Assembly (NCBI RefSeq): GCF_001258055.1
Contig: NZ_CVRM01000011.1
Location: forward strand, 124,001 to 188,000
Source of the DNA: Phaeobacter italicus
GTDB lineage: Bacteria > Pseudomonadota > Alphaproteobacteria > Rhodobacterales > Rhodobacteraceae
Direction of reading: 5' to 3'
DNA length: 64,000 bases
Under the pieces are notes generated by a model. The model saw only the letters and a program-made list of their open reading frames with translations. It was not told the DNA's origin and ran no database searches. How positions within the stretch are numbered: the first letter of the stretch is position 1; every line of letters starts with the position of its first letter. Below are positions 55,092 through 63,523 of this stretch, piece after piece. The position numbers and the translations under genes are program-made.

Positions 55092-56324
55092 TCACTGCAG
55101 GAATGGCAGTGGATCCACGCTTTCAAAGCCGTTGCGCACTTCGAAATGCACGTAGGGGGATGGTTCATCGCGCAAGGTGGCGATCGACTGGCCCCGCGAA
55201 ACCGTGTCGCCCTTGTTCACCGAAATCTGGTCGACATTGGCGTAGACGCTCAGCAGCTTTGCATCATGACGGATCACGATGATGGGGACATTGTTCGAAT
55301 CCTTGGTGATGGCGGCCACGGTGCCACTATCAGCGGCCTTGACCGCAGTGCCCGCCGCGGCTGCGATATCGATGCCATCGTTCTTGCCCTTGGCATAGGT
55401 GCGGATGATTTTGCCCTGAACGGGATAGACCATCTGCGCGCTGCTGCTGCGGGTGGGTTCCGGCACCTCAACCTTTGGCAGCTCTTTGGGGGGCTCTGCC
55501 GCGGCAGTGACGGTCTCTTGGGGGAGAGGTTTTGTTGCACTCGGCGGCGTCGGCGTTGCGCTGCCTTCACCAGGCGCGGTGACGGCGGGGGCGGCGCTGG
55601 CTGTGGTTTCACGCTGGGCTGCGGGTTTTTGATCTTTCAGAGGGATCAGCAGGAACTGGCCCTCGCGGATCGCAAAGTCGCTGCCGAGCCCGTTCCATTC
55701 TGCCAGTGATTTGACAGGAACCTGATAGAGACGGGAGATCGTATAGGCCGTCTCGCCGCGCTTGACCTTGTGTCGAACGGGTTCTGGTCCGCTTTGAACC
55801 TTGGCAGGCTCTGCAGGCTTTGCAACGGGCGTCAGCGGGGTTGTGTCCACGCCACCGGAAGGCGCGCTTGGCGTGGTGGTTGGTGCGCTGTCGATGGCCT
55901 GACCGGCAAGCGACGCGATATCCACTCCGCCGTTGTTGATCTGGCTCGGTGCCTGCGTGGGCGACTGTGACGGCGCACGGCGGGGTAGTGCGATGATCTC
56001 ACCCTCGCGCAGGGGATCAGAGGCCTTGATCCCATTGAAACGCGACAGCTCCTGCACTGGCATTCCGATGCGTTGCGCGACATCTCCCAGCGTGTCACCG
56101 CGCCGTGCAACAGCGACCTGATAGGACGGATATGTAATCAGGCCGCGGCTGTCCGGCTTTGGGCGGTTGGTCGTTGCGGTCTGAGCCGCTTTCGTGGTGT
56201 TGAATGCACCGATCTGCCCGCGCAGATCATAATCCAGCGGTCCCTCACAGGCCGCGAGCAAAGCGGCGAAGGGAAACACCAGCAACGCTTTGCGCGCCGG
56301 ATGGATGGGGGAAGTCGCAGTCAT
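55092..56324 (-). CDS. NlpD-like lipoprotein: two LysM domains and degenerate LytM (M23) domain
   Basis: 410 residues. Lipobox LAAC with Cys26 indicates an envelope lipoprotein. LysM domains at about 68-113 and 187-232 bind peptidoglycan; Pro/Thr/Ala-rich linkers separate them. The C-terminal M23 domain (about 310-410) has NDGIDIAA where active enzymes have a zinc His, and VYANVD in place of an HxH motif, keeping only VHFEVR. This resembles NlpD and EnvC, which activate cell-separation amidases instead of cleaving themselves. Downstream of surE and pcm, as in enterobacteria. Confidence 0.88.
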   Translation of the reverse strand: MTATSPIHPARKALLVFPFAALLAACEGPLDYDLRGQIGAFNTTKAAQTATTNRPKPDSRGLITYPSYQVAVARRGDTLGDVAQRIGMPVQELSRFNGIKASDPLREGEIIALPRRAPSQSPTQAPSQINNGGVDIASLAGQAIDSAPTTTPSAPSGGVDTTPLTPVAKPAEPAKVQSGPEPVRHKVKRGETAYTISRLYQVPVKSLAEWNGLGSDFAIREGQFLLIPLKDQKPAAQRETTASAAPAVTAPGEGSATPTPPSATKPLPQETVTAAAEPPKELPKVEVPEPTRSSSAQMVYPVQGKIIRTYAKGKNDGIDIAAAAGTAVKAADSGTVAAITKDSNNVPIIVIRHDAKLLSVYANVDQISVNKGDTVSRGQSIATLRDEPSPYVHFEVRNGFESVDPLPFLQ

Positions 56325-56456
56325 CTCGCTCTCCTCGGAACAGCGTTCCCGAACAAATGGCCCCCCTTGTCCCAGGGGGTGACATTCTGCAAACGCTGCA
56401 CCGGGGTGCAGGCTGCTGCGTCGGAAACGCCTTGGGGTGGGCCTTTCGCCCCTCCC

Positions 56457-57104
56457 TTACGTGTCTTTGCCAATCCCCTCAAGGAGGGGAACAAAACGCA
56501 CCGGGCGCAATTCGTCGTATTCCAGACCGCTCTCAGTCTTGTGGACGCGGATCAGGGTCTGAACGGTGTCGGATTGGCCAACGGGCACGACCATAATACC
56601 GCCGGTCTTCAGCTGCGCCAAGAGCGGTCCGGGCGGGTCTTCGGCAGCCGCTGTCACAATGATTCGATCAAAGGGCGCCTGATCCGGCAGACCATGGCTG
56701 CCGTCCCCCACAAGCGAGGTGATATTGGCCAGATGCAGCTGCTCAAAAACCTGCCGTGCTTCGCGCACAAGACGGGCGTGGCGATCTACGGTGTAAACCC
56801 TGCGGGCAAGTTTGCTGAGGATTGCCGCCTGATAGCCGGATCCTGTCCCGACCTCCAAAACGGTGTCGCGCGGAGATATCTGCAGGGCCTGCGTCATCAG
56901 CCCCACGACCGACGGCTGCGAGATCGTCTGACCGCAGGCAATCGGCAGCGGCATGTCTTCGTAGGCGCGGTTGGAAAACAGCCCCCTGACAAAGGGGCCG
57001 CGATCAATTTGCTCCATCGCATCAAGAACTTGCGAGTCTGTCACCCCGCGCGAGCGCAAGGCGAACAGGAACTGCATCTTGGTTTCTGCTGTCGGGTCGC
57101 TCAT
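56457..57104 (-). CDS. pcm: Protein-L-isoaspartate O-methyltransferase
   Basis: 215-residue SAM methyltransferase repairing isoaspartyl residues in aged proteins. It has the SAM loop [13 protein letters not shown], the acceptor-site [17 protein letters not shown] and the post-motif [12 protein letters not shown]. Overlaps surE by 4 bases. 132 bases separate it from the nlpD-like gene. Confidence 0.95.
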   Translation of the reverse strand: MSDPTAETKMQFLFALRSRGVTDSQVLDAMEQIDRGPFVRGLFSNRAYEDMPLPIACGQTISQPSVVGLMTQALQISPRDTVLEVGTGSGYQAAILSKLARRVYTVDRHARLVREARQVFEQLHLANITSLVGDGSHGLPDQAPFDRIIVTAAAEDPPGPLLAQLKTGGIMVVPVGQSDTVQTLIRVHKTESGLEYDELRPVRFVPLLEGIGKDT

Positions 57105-57883
57105 TCAATGCCCTTCAGCGCGTCAAGCGCGTCATGAGCGGTCAGGTCTGCCCGCATGGGGGTGACGGAAATATAGCCATCGAGGTTCTGTGACGCATCG
57201 GTTCCGGGCGCGGTTTCGACGTGCTGATTGCCGCCTCGAATCCACAGATACCGGCGCCCATTGGGAGAGGTCTGTTCCTCTGCAGAAAAATGGCTGCCCC
57301 GGCGAAAGCCCTGTTGGGAGATCCGGCGACCCTTGACCGATGCGGCTGGAACCGGCGGGAAGTTGATGTTGTAGAACAGGCGGTAATCCGCCGCTTCGCT
57401 GGGCTGGGTTTCCAGAATGGCCCGGATCAGCTCCGCCCCGTGGTGGGCGGCGGCTTCGAACGGGTTTTCGATATTGGCGTTTTGGGGGCCGAAATACTGT
57501 GACAATGCCATTGCAGGGATTCCCTGCAACGCGGCCTCCATCGCCCCACCAAGGGTGCCGGAGTAGAGCGCATTCTCAGCTGAGTTGTTGCCGCGGTTGA
57601 CGCCCGACAATACCAGATCCGGCAGCGCATCTTTCATCACCACATGCAGCCCCGCCAGAACACAATCCGCCGGAGAGCCCTCGGCTGCAAAGCGGCGTTC
57701 GCTCAGCTGGCTGAGCATGAAGGGACGGGTGTAGCTGATACAATGACCGACGCCGGATTGTTCAAAGGCAGGGGCGACGGTCCAGACCTCGCCGTCCGGC
57801 CCGGCAACCGCCTGCGCGATTTGCTCCAGAACGGCGAGACCGGGGGCGCTGATGCCATCGTCATTGGTGATCAGAATTCGCAT
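57101..57883 (-). CDS. surE: 5'/3'-nucleotidase SurE
   Basis: 260 residues starting [15 protein letters not shown] with metal-binding Asp8 and Asp9, then SGVNRGNNS and [20 protein letters not shown]. Dephosphorylates nucleoside monophosphates in stress and stationary phase. First gene of the surE-pcm-nlpD-like unit. Confidence 0.95.
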   Translation of the reverse strand: MRILITNDDGISAPGLAVLEQIAQAVAGPDGEVWTVAPAFEQSGVGHCISYTRPFMLSQLSERRFAAEGSPADCVLAGLHVVMKDALPDLVLSGVNRGNNSAENALYSGTLGGAMEAALQGIPAMALSQYFGPQNANIENPFEAAAHHGAELIRAILETQPSEAADYRLFYNINFPPVPAASVKGRRISQQGFRRGSHFSAEEQTSPNGRRYLWIRGGNQHVETAPGTDASQNLDGYISVTPMRADLTAHDALDALKGIE

Positions 57884-58073
57884 GAGCTACGCCCCTTACC
57901 TGGCCCTGAATGGCCTTTTATGTCTGAGATTTCCGCGCGGATTTGTTGTGACCTGAATAGGACGCGGGGGAAAAGGGGGCAAGCCTTTCCCCGCCGTGAC
58001 GGGGCTGCCAGGTGTCAGTACGATGCCATGGCGGCACAGAGGTCACAGGTTGGTGAGCGGATCGCTAAAGAAA

Positions 58074-58106
58074 AAGACCGGCGCTGATGGATCAGGCGCC
58101 GGTCTT
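58074..58106 (-). terminator. Rho-independent terminator of the SDR gene
   Basis: Perfect 11-bp stem AAGACCGGCGC/GCGCCGGTCTT with an 11-base loop; the minus-strand side ends in a T-rich tract. 35 bases beyond the SDR stop. Confidence 0.8.
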
Positions 58107-58140
58107 CGGATCAGGTGTCATCGCGTGGCAGCGCCACGGA

Positions 58141-58794
58141 TCAGGACGCATCCCCCAGGATCTGGGGCAGCAGGCGGGCGGCTTCGTCCTGCGGAGAGGC
58201 AAGAGGTGCCCGGTCTTCGCCGGGGAAGAAGCGGGCGCGCACGGCAGTGGCCATCGGAGCAGGTGTCAGGATATCCACCCGTGGTCCGGTCTTGGCTGTT
58301 TCGACCTGCCAGCTGTTTGCCAGCGACATCTGCGCGGCCTTGGTTGCGCCATAGGCGCCAAAGAACTTCTCGCCACTGCGCGGATCATCAAAGAAAACCG
58401 CCTTGCCGGTCTGACCAAGCAGGGGGGAGACATAGGGGATCAGAACCGACGTTGCCTTGGCGTTGACGGCCATCGACTTGTCCCAGTCCTTGGCAGCGAC
58501 AAAATTCGCCGGGCTCAGAGGAGCGGCGTGGATCGCTGTGTGTAGCCAAAGATCAAGGTGCCCCCAACGGTCGTGGATGCCCCGGCAGAGCGTTGCCATG
58601 GCTTCGGGAACGGTGATGTCCATCGGCGCCAGCGTCGCCGAGCCGCCAGCGGCCTTGATGCGGTCGTCCAGCTCTTCCAAGGCGCCTGTGGTGCGTGCCA
58701 CGGCAACGATGTGATGCGTTGGCGCCAGAGCCTCTGCGAGGGCGGCGCCCAGGCCCCGAGAGGCCCCGGTGATGAGAGCGAGTTTCTGTGTCAT
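58141..58794 (-). CDS. SDR-family oxidoreductase
   Basis: 217-residue short-chain dehydrogenase with TGASRGLGAALAEAL (cofactor loop) and the active-site YGATK (Y-x-x-x-K). It ends SPQDEAARLLPQILGDAS. Substrate unknown. Start ATG 58794 follows an AAGG; upstream in-frame codons to 58845 are not conserved in SDRs. It is the distal gene of the minus-strand cluster running back from purF. Confidence 0.88.
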   Translation of the reverse strand: MTQKLALITGASRGLGAALAEALAPTHHIVAVARTTGALEELDDRIKAAGGSATLAPMDITVPEAMATLCRGIHDRWGHLDLWLHTAIHAAPLSPANFVAAKDWDKSMAVNAKATSVLIPYVSPLLGQTGKAVFFDDPRSGEKFFGAYGATKAAQMSLANSWQVETAKTGPRVDILTPAPMATAVRARFFPGEDRAPLASPQDEAARLLPQILGDAS

Positions 58795-58859
58795 ACGCGC
58801 CTTGTGCGGCGCTGGGGGCTTCGGGTCAAGAGGCCAAAGCGGCACAGCAGCGGGGGAGA

Positions 58860-59132
58860 TCAGCTGCCGGGCATGCCGAGGCGGGTGGCCTTGCCGTTTT
58901 TCTGCAGGACCAGGCCGTCTGCGTCGATTGCCACGACTTCAGACCCGGAGAGGCGACTGCCGCGTTTGACCACCCGCGTGCGCCCGCCTGGCAGGCGGAC
59001 CATCGCGTTGAGATCGGTGCTGTCTCCGTAAAGGCCAAGCAGACTGATCCCGTTGCGCGGCAGCGCGCCTTCCTGGGTGGCATGTCCTGCAACATTGGCC
59101 GGAGTTTTTCCGTTGCGTTCACTGTTTGCCAT
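58860..59132 (-). CDS. Small protein with PilP/GspC-like domain, unknown function
   Basis: 90 residues. The ISLLGLYGDSTDLNAMVRLPGGRTRVVKRGSRLSGSEV stretch resembles the small beta domain of type II secretion/pilus HR-type proteins and a Rhodobacterales family of such tails. It has no membrane segment. Start ATG is weakly supported. Between the SDR and DUF2199 genes on the same strand. Confidence 0.6.
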   Translation of the reverse strand: MANSERNGKTPANVAGHATQEGALPRNGISLLGLYGDSTDLNAMVRLPGGRTRVVKRGSRLSGSEVVAIDADGLVLQKNGKATRLGMPGS

Positions 59133-59370
59133 CTGGGTTTGCTCGTCTTTCGTTTTGATTGGTGTTGGCTCAGCAGCGCGCAGCTATCAGGCCTGTTTGT
59201 CCTGCAACAGGCCCCCTGCAGGTGGCAGGCGATCCCTTGCTGGATCTGGGATGTCGTCTTGGCGGAGGATTGCGCAGCCCGTGCCGCTGACCTGTGCGAT
59301 TTCCGCACACCCCCCTTGAAGCCGCGAGAAGGCGGCGCGGGGGCGGCGAGGTCATAGGGGATGCGTCAGA

Positions 59371-59934
59371 TCAGGCGTCGTAAACCAGCGACGGCAGATC
59401 GTGGCCATAGGCGTAAAGAAGGCTCAACAGCTCTTCCAGTTGGGCGCCGACCATTTGCAGGTTGTACAACGGGTGCTGTGGGTCAGAAACCTGCAAATCC
59501 GGGTACTGGCCTTCAGGGCGCATGTGCAACATCGCCTCGATGCCGGGGGTGCCATCTGGTGGGATGGCATTGGCCAGCTCTGCCCGGCGGCTTCCCAGCT
59601 CTTCTGTTTCGCCGATTTCAAACCGCTCGATAAATGCATCGAAATCCTCGCGCTCCAGCCGAGCCCAGGTGCCCAGGATGAATTCCTCCCCCCGAGTGTC
59701 GGCAAGAGGAACAGCCAGAACCGCCCGCACAAAACGCAGATCGCCCAAGCGGCAGAAATCCTCTGTCAGGATATCGCCAGTCTGCGCGTTCAAAGCAGAA
59801 TTGTCGTGCACGAACATGTCGTCCGGGCAGATATCCGGGCGGTCGCAGCTCAGGCTGAGCAGCTGGGCAAAGGTCGCCCCGCAACAGCGGCATTGGCGCT
59901 GCGAGCCTAACATGCGGGCGAGATGTGGATCCAA
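59371..59934 (-). CDS. DUF2199-domain protein
   Basis: About 187 residues. The CRCCG zinc-ribbon-like N-terminus, CPDDMFVHDN, and HMRPEGQYPDLQVSDPQHPLYNLQ near the end fit the DUF2199 family, whose function is unknown. I place the start at TTG 59934 because GAAAGG lies 7 bases upstream; ATG 59913 and TTG 59976 are alternatives. Downstream of purF on the same strand (101-base gap). Confidence 0.72.
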   Translation of the reverse strand: MDPHLARMLGSQRQCRCCGATFAQLLSLSCDRPDICPDDMFVHDNSALNAQTGDILTEDFCRLGDLRFVRAVLAVPLADTRGEEFILGTWARLEREDFDAFIERFEIGETEELGSRRAELANAIPPDGTPGIEAMLHMRPEGQYPDLQVSDPQHPLYNLQMVGAQLEELLSLLYAYGHDLPSLVYDA

Positions 59935-60035
59935 GGGTCGGCCTTTCAGTGGCGGCAGTGGCAACAAAAACGGCAAGAGGCGCCGATCGGGGATCAGCGC
60001 CTCATATCCGAGTCGGTCTGATATCGGCTGCGCTC

Positions 60036-61502
60036 TTACTCTGCCGGGCGCTTCATTTCAAACCCCCGTTCCATCATATCGGATGGAACGACGGGATATT
60101 CGCCAGAGAAACAGGCGTCGCAGTACTGCGGACAGCTGTTGTTGCGGCCCTGATCCTGACCAACCGCGTGATAAAGCCCGTCAAGCGAGATGAACTTCAG
60201 ACTGTCCACTGCGAGGTGTTTTGCCATCTCGTCCTCGGTCATGGTGGCGGCCAACAGCTTGTCCCGGTCGGGCGTGTCCACGCCATAAAAACAGGGCCAT
60301 GCTGTCGGCGGAGACGCAATCCGGAAGTGCACTTCGCTCGCGCCTGCATCCAGGATCATCTCCTTGATTTTGCGCGAGGTTGTCCCGCGCACAACAGAGT
60401 CGTCCACCAGGATCACCCGCTTGCCTTCGATCAGGGCGCGGTTCACGTTCAGCTTCAGACGCACACCCATGTTGCGGATCTGCTCTGTTGGCTCGATGAA
60501 GGTGCGGCCCATGTACTGGTTGCGGATGATCCCCATCGCGTAGGGGATGCCCGATTCCAGAGAGTAGCCAATCGCAGCAGGCGTGCCGCTGTCCGGCACC
60601 GGGCAAACCAGATCGGCTTCGATCGGGTTTTCCTTGGCCAACTCACGGCCGATCGCTTCGCGGGTCTCATAAACAGAACGCCCGCCCAAGATCGAATCAG
60701 GGCGGGAGAAATAAACATGTTCAAAGATGCAGAATTTCGACGGCTGGGGACGGAACGGGAAATGGCTCTGGACCCCTTCGCCGGTGATGACCACCATCTC
60801 GCCAGGTTCGATTTCACGAATGAACTCGGCCCCGATGATGTCCAGCGCACAGGTTTCAGAGCTGAGCGCGTACCCATCGCCAATCTTGCCAAGAACAAGC
60901 GGGCGAACACCAAGTGGGTCACGCACGCCGATCAGCTTGGTCCGGGTCATGGCGACAACAGAGAAAGCCCCTTCAACCCGGCGCAGCGCGTCTTCCATCC
61001 GTTCGGGGATATTGCGCTGCAGGGACCGGGCCATCAGGTGAATGATACATTCACTGTCAGATGAGCTTTGGAAGATGGAGCCACGTTCAATCAGCTCTTT
61101 GCGCAGGGCATCTGCATTCGTGATGTTGCCGTTATGGGCAATGGCTGCGCCACCCATGGCGAATTCGCCAAAGAAGGGCTGCACATCACGGATCGCGGTC
61201 TGGCCCTTGGATCCGGCAGTGGAGTAGCGGACATGACCAATCCCGATCGGGCCGGGCAGGGTAGACATCACATCCTGTGAGGTAAAGTTGTCGCGGACAT
61301 AGCCAAAGCGGCGGGCGCTCTGGAAACCTTCGACGGGGTCGTGTGTGACGATCCCTCCGGCTTCCTGTCCCCGGTGCTGCAGCGCGTGCAGGCCTAGGGC
61401 GACGAAGTTTGCTGCGTCTTGGACGCCGACGACGCCAAAGACGCCACATTCTTCGCGTAGCTTGTCATCATCAAACGGGTGGGCGGGGGGCATCTGCGGC
61501 AT
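60036..61502 (-). CDS. purF: Amidophosphoribosyltransferase
   Basis: First committed enzyme of purine synthesis, making phosphoribosylamine from PRPP and glutamine. It has an N-terminal glutaminase nucleophile Cys in REECGVFG (Cys19 from this start, exposed after propeptide removal) and the PRPP loop VILVDDSVVRGTTS. About 488 residues. ATG 61493 is an alternative; a TTG at 61508 is less likely. PurF follows cvpA and radA, as in many bacteria, but here a Hint-like gene lies between. Confidence 0.95.
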   Translation of the reverse strand: MPQMPPAHPFDDDKLREECGVFGVVGVQDAANFVALGLHALQHRGQEAGGIVTHDPVEGFQSARRFGYVRDNFTSQDVMSTLPGPIGIGHVRYSTAGSKGQTAIRDVQPFFGEFAMGGAAIAHNGNITNADALRKELIERGSIFQSSSDSECIIHLMARSLQRNIPERMEDALRRVEGAFSVVAMTRTKLIGVRDPLGVRPLVLGKIGDGYALSSETCALDIIGAEFIREIEPGEMVVITGEGVQSHFPFRPQPSKFCIFEHVYFSRPDSILGGRSVYETREAIGRELAKENPIEADLVCPVPDSGTPAAIGYSLESGIPYAMGIIRNQYMGRTFIEPTEQIRNMGVRLKLNVNRALIEGKRVILVDDSVVRGTTSRKIKEMILDAGASEVHFRIASPPTAWPCFYGVDTPDRDKLLAATMTEDEMAKHLAVDSLKFISLDGLYHAVGQDQGRNNSCPQYCDACFSGEYPVVPSDMMERGFEMKRPAE

Positions 61503-61661
61503 CGGCAAGGCGGTGTGGCTCCGAATCCGGTTTTGAGGATGCCACCCACATAGAGCCTCAATCGCGCCGTGTCACCAAAGGATCACGCTTTCACGACAGT
61601 TGGGTGAAAAAACCGCATGCTTTCAAGGCATCCGCTTTGCCAGTTGCACCCACCCAGAACG

Positions 61662-61687
61662 AAAAAGACCCGCGCAAGCGCAGGTCT
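61662..61687 (-). terminator. Rho-independent terminator of the Hint-like gene (copy 3)
   Basis: Hairpin of 5+4 bp with one mismatch (AGACC-x-GCGC / GCGC-x-GGTCT) and a 2-base loop; the minus-strand side continues into TTTTT. 52 bases beyond the gene stop. Confidence 0.75.
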
Positions 61688-61739
61688 GTCGGCAGCGAAG
61701 GCATTGGTTTCGTAACGCGGATGTGGCGCCAGCGGAATG

Positions 61740-62438
61740 TTACGCGGCCAGCAGACCCCGCAGCATATCAAAGGCAGACAGGATGTCGTCGCTGTCTTCA
61801 TCGGTGGTTTCGTCTTCGGCCTTGCCTGCGTCGACCAGCGCACGGCCTTCTTCGCTTGCGAGGATCTGACGGGTTTCGCTCAGCGACAGGTCGCGGAATG
61901 CGCTGTCGTCCGCGCTGTCCGCCGCCGGGATGTGGACCAACATGCCACATTCGGCCCAGATCATCTCTTCTTCTGCAAAGGTGATGAAGATGCGCGCCAT
62001 CTTTTCGGGCATCGCTGCGGTAATACCGTTGTAACCAACCAGAGAGATAACCTTGGTCACGGCTGTCGGTACGTCAAAAAGGCGCTCGATTGCGTCCAGT
62101 TCCAGACCAACCTTCTGATCCGCAGGAAGCATGAGATCGTCGTCATTGCCCAGAGCGCCGGCAGGCACATGCACAAGAGAGGTCAGGCGGGGGATGGATT
62201 GCTTCACACTCAGCACTTCCTGTGCGCCACCATCGAGGGTGTAGACCATGTCGCCGGGCTTGATGTGGCGTGCCTGAACAAACCCACGGTCGGTCTCAAC
62301 CATCATGTGCGGCAACAGGCCACCGGTGCGGGGACGCGGACGGCTGCGGGGTGCAGGCGCTGCAACGGCTGCCGGAAAATCCATCAGCAGACCAACGGGC
62401 TGACAGTCGGCGAAAGATGTCGAGTGATCCAGCAGCAT
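61740..62438 (-). CDS. Hint-like protein lacking catalytic residues (Hint copy 3)
   Basis: 232 residues. The middle region aligns with Hint domains of copies 1 and 2: RGFVQARHIKPGDMVYTLDGGAQEVLSV, then LGNDDDLMLPADQKVGL and AEEEMIWAECGMLVHIP. Where others have Cys the sequence is GGLLPHMMVETD, and where they have His it is PADQK, so autocleavage is not expected. Acidic tail with DETTDEDSDDIL. Start ATG has AAGGA 8 bases upstream. It separates cvpA from purF and has its own terminator. Confidence 0.75.
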   Translation of the reverse strand: MLLDHSTSFADCQPVGLLMDFPAAVAAPAPRSRPRPRTGGLLPHMMVETDRGFVQARHIKPGDMVYTLDGGAQEVLSVKQSIPRLTSLVHVPAGALGNDDDLMLPADQKVGLELDAIERLFDVPTAVTKVISLVGYNGITAAMPEKMARIFITFAEEEMIWAECGMLVHIPAADSADDSAFRDLSLSETRQILASEEGRALVDAGKAEDETTDEDSDDILSAFDMLRGLLAA

Positions 62439-62498
62439 GAGTGTTGTCCTTCTGAGCGAGTGCCTGACGTTCTGTCTGACACCAATGTGCGCTGCGAA

Positions 62499-62590
62499 TT
62501 GGGACGGAAATGGGGCAAGCTTTGGGCCGATTGGGACAAGACCGGGGTTTTCGCCCCGAAATCGCGCCTCATTTACGAAATTGGGGCAAA
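62499..62590 (-). repeat. Phased TTGGG-type repeats upstream of Hint copy 3
   Basis: Units starting at 62499, 62510, 62522, 62531 and 62581 (TTGGGACGG, ATGGGGCAA, TTGGGCCGA, TTGGGACAA, TTGGGGCAA on the plus strand), spaced 11, 12, 9 and 50 bases. They lie 61-150 bases before the Hint copy 3 start and resemble the array before the acidic-protein gene. Confidence 0.4.
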
Positions 62591-62696
62591 AAACACGCCG
62601 CAATCTCAAGATTTGTTAACTTTTATGCGTCTGCGAGCCCGATGATGAGGGAGCGTAGGCACCCTAAGGCGCTCGGAATCTGGTGATTCCTGTTGG

Positions 62697-62711
62697 TTAA
62701 TAAAGCGTTAA
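62697..62711. promoter_or_regulatory. TTAA-N7-TTAA, candidate CtrA-binding site
   Basis: Exact match to the bipartite core recognised by the alphaproteobacterial cell-cycle/motility regulator CtrA. It is 259 bases before the Hint copy 3 start and 217 bases from the cvpA stop. A further TTAA occurs at about 62617. Confidence 0.4.
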
Positions 62712-62844
62712 TTGGGCATTTTCGTGTTAACGAAAGTAAAGATCCACAGGGGAGAGCGTGGGCCACCTAGGTCGCCAATGTGCAATCCCCGGCTGAGCAC
62801 GGCAGCATCGTCGCCACACCTGACAGCACGCAACGCGCGGTGCA

Positions 62845-62874
62845 AAAGAAAAGAGCGCCCGGTTGGGCGCTCTT
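62845..62874 (-). terminator. Rho-independent terminator after cvpA
   Basis: Perfect 10-bp stem AAGAGCGCCC/GGGCGCTCTT with a 4-base loop; the minus-strand side continues TTTTCTTTT. 54 bases past the cvpA stop. Confidence 0.85.
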
Positions 62875-62927
62875 GGAATTGCGTTGGTGAATGGCGTCAG
62901 TCTCAACCGGGAGTGAACCGGAAGGCC

Positions 62928-63482
62928 TTACTGGTTGCAGGCGCCAATCAGGGTTTCATATTGCGCGGTGACCCAGCCCAGGGCTTCTTCGGGGTTGCGC
63001 TCTTCGATCTTGCCGATCATGCGCTCGAATACCACTGCAGAGCGGCTCTCATCCACGATGGTAAAGCTCTGACCCGTCATCACGACATTATAAAGGAAGA
63101 AGGCAATCGCCACCAACAGGATGCCGCGCAGAACCCCAAAGAAGAAGCCTGCGCCCTGATCCAGCCCGCCAAGGGCCGAACGCTGGACGAGAGAAGAGAA
63201 AAGTGGCGTAAAGAACGACACCACAATCAACGCCAGGGCAAATACCGCCGCAAAGGCCGCGATGATCGACAATTCGCAGCTGTCTGCGATGAATTCGCCG
63301 ATGACCGGGATCTCTGCCATCAGGGGTTCGACCTGTGGTGCAAACAAAAAGGCCAGAATAGCGGCTGCAATCCAACCGGCGATTGCCATTGCTTCACGCA
63401 CCAGCCCGCGCGAATAGGCCAGCAGTGCCGATACAACAATGACCAGGGCCACAACCCCGTCGATAATGGTGAAACCTTCCAT
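62928..63482 (-). CDS. cvpA: CvpA family membrane protein
   Basis: 184 residues, four predicted helices, starting MEGFTIIDGVVALVIVVSALLAYSRGLVREAM, the family N-terminus. Despite the colicin V name, chromosomal CvpA proteins act in envelope integrity. Between radA and purF-linked genes as usual. Confidence 0.88.
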   Translation of the reverse strand: MEGFTIIDGVVALVIVVSALLAYSRGLVREAMAIAGWIAAAILAFLFAPQVEPLMAEIPVIGEFIADSCELSIIAAFAAVFALALIVVSFFTPLFSSLVQRSALGGLDQGAGFFFGVLRGILLVAIAFFLYNVVMTGQSFTIVDESRSAVVFERMIGKIEERNPEEALGWVTAQYETLIGACNQ

Positions 63483-63523
63483 GTCCCTCGCCCGTTAACC
63501 TGCGATCCGTATTTTCTGCGACT

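Larger units (their letters stand above)
62439..62927. other. 489-base intergenic region with repeats, CtrA-like site and terminator
   Basis: AT-richer than its surroundings. It contains TTGGG-type units (from 62499), a TTAA-N7-TTAA site (62697-62711) and the cvpA-side terminator (62845-62874). No coding sequence is supported. Confidence 0.6.

Noticed and set aside
55092-56324. Active peptidoglycan endopeptidase
   Set aside because: Zinc-ligand His residues of the M23 domain are missing.
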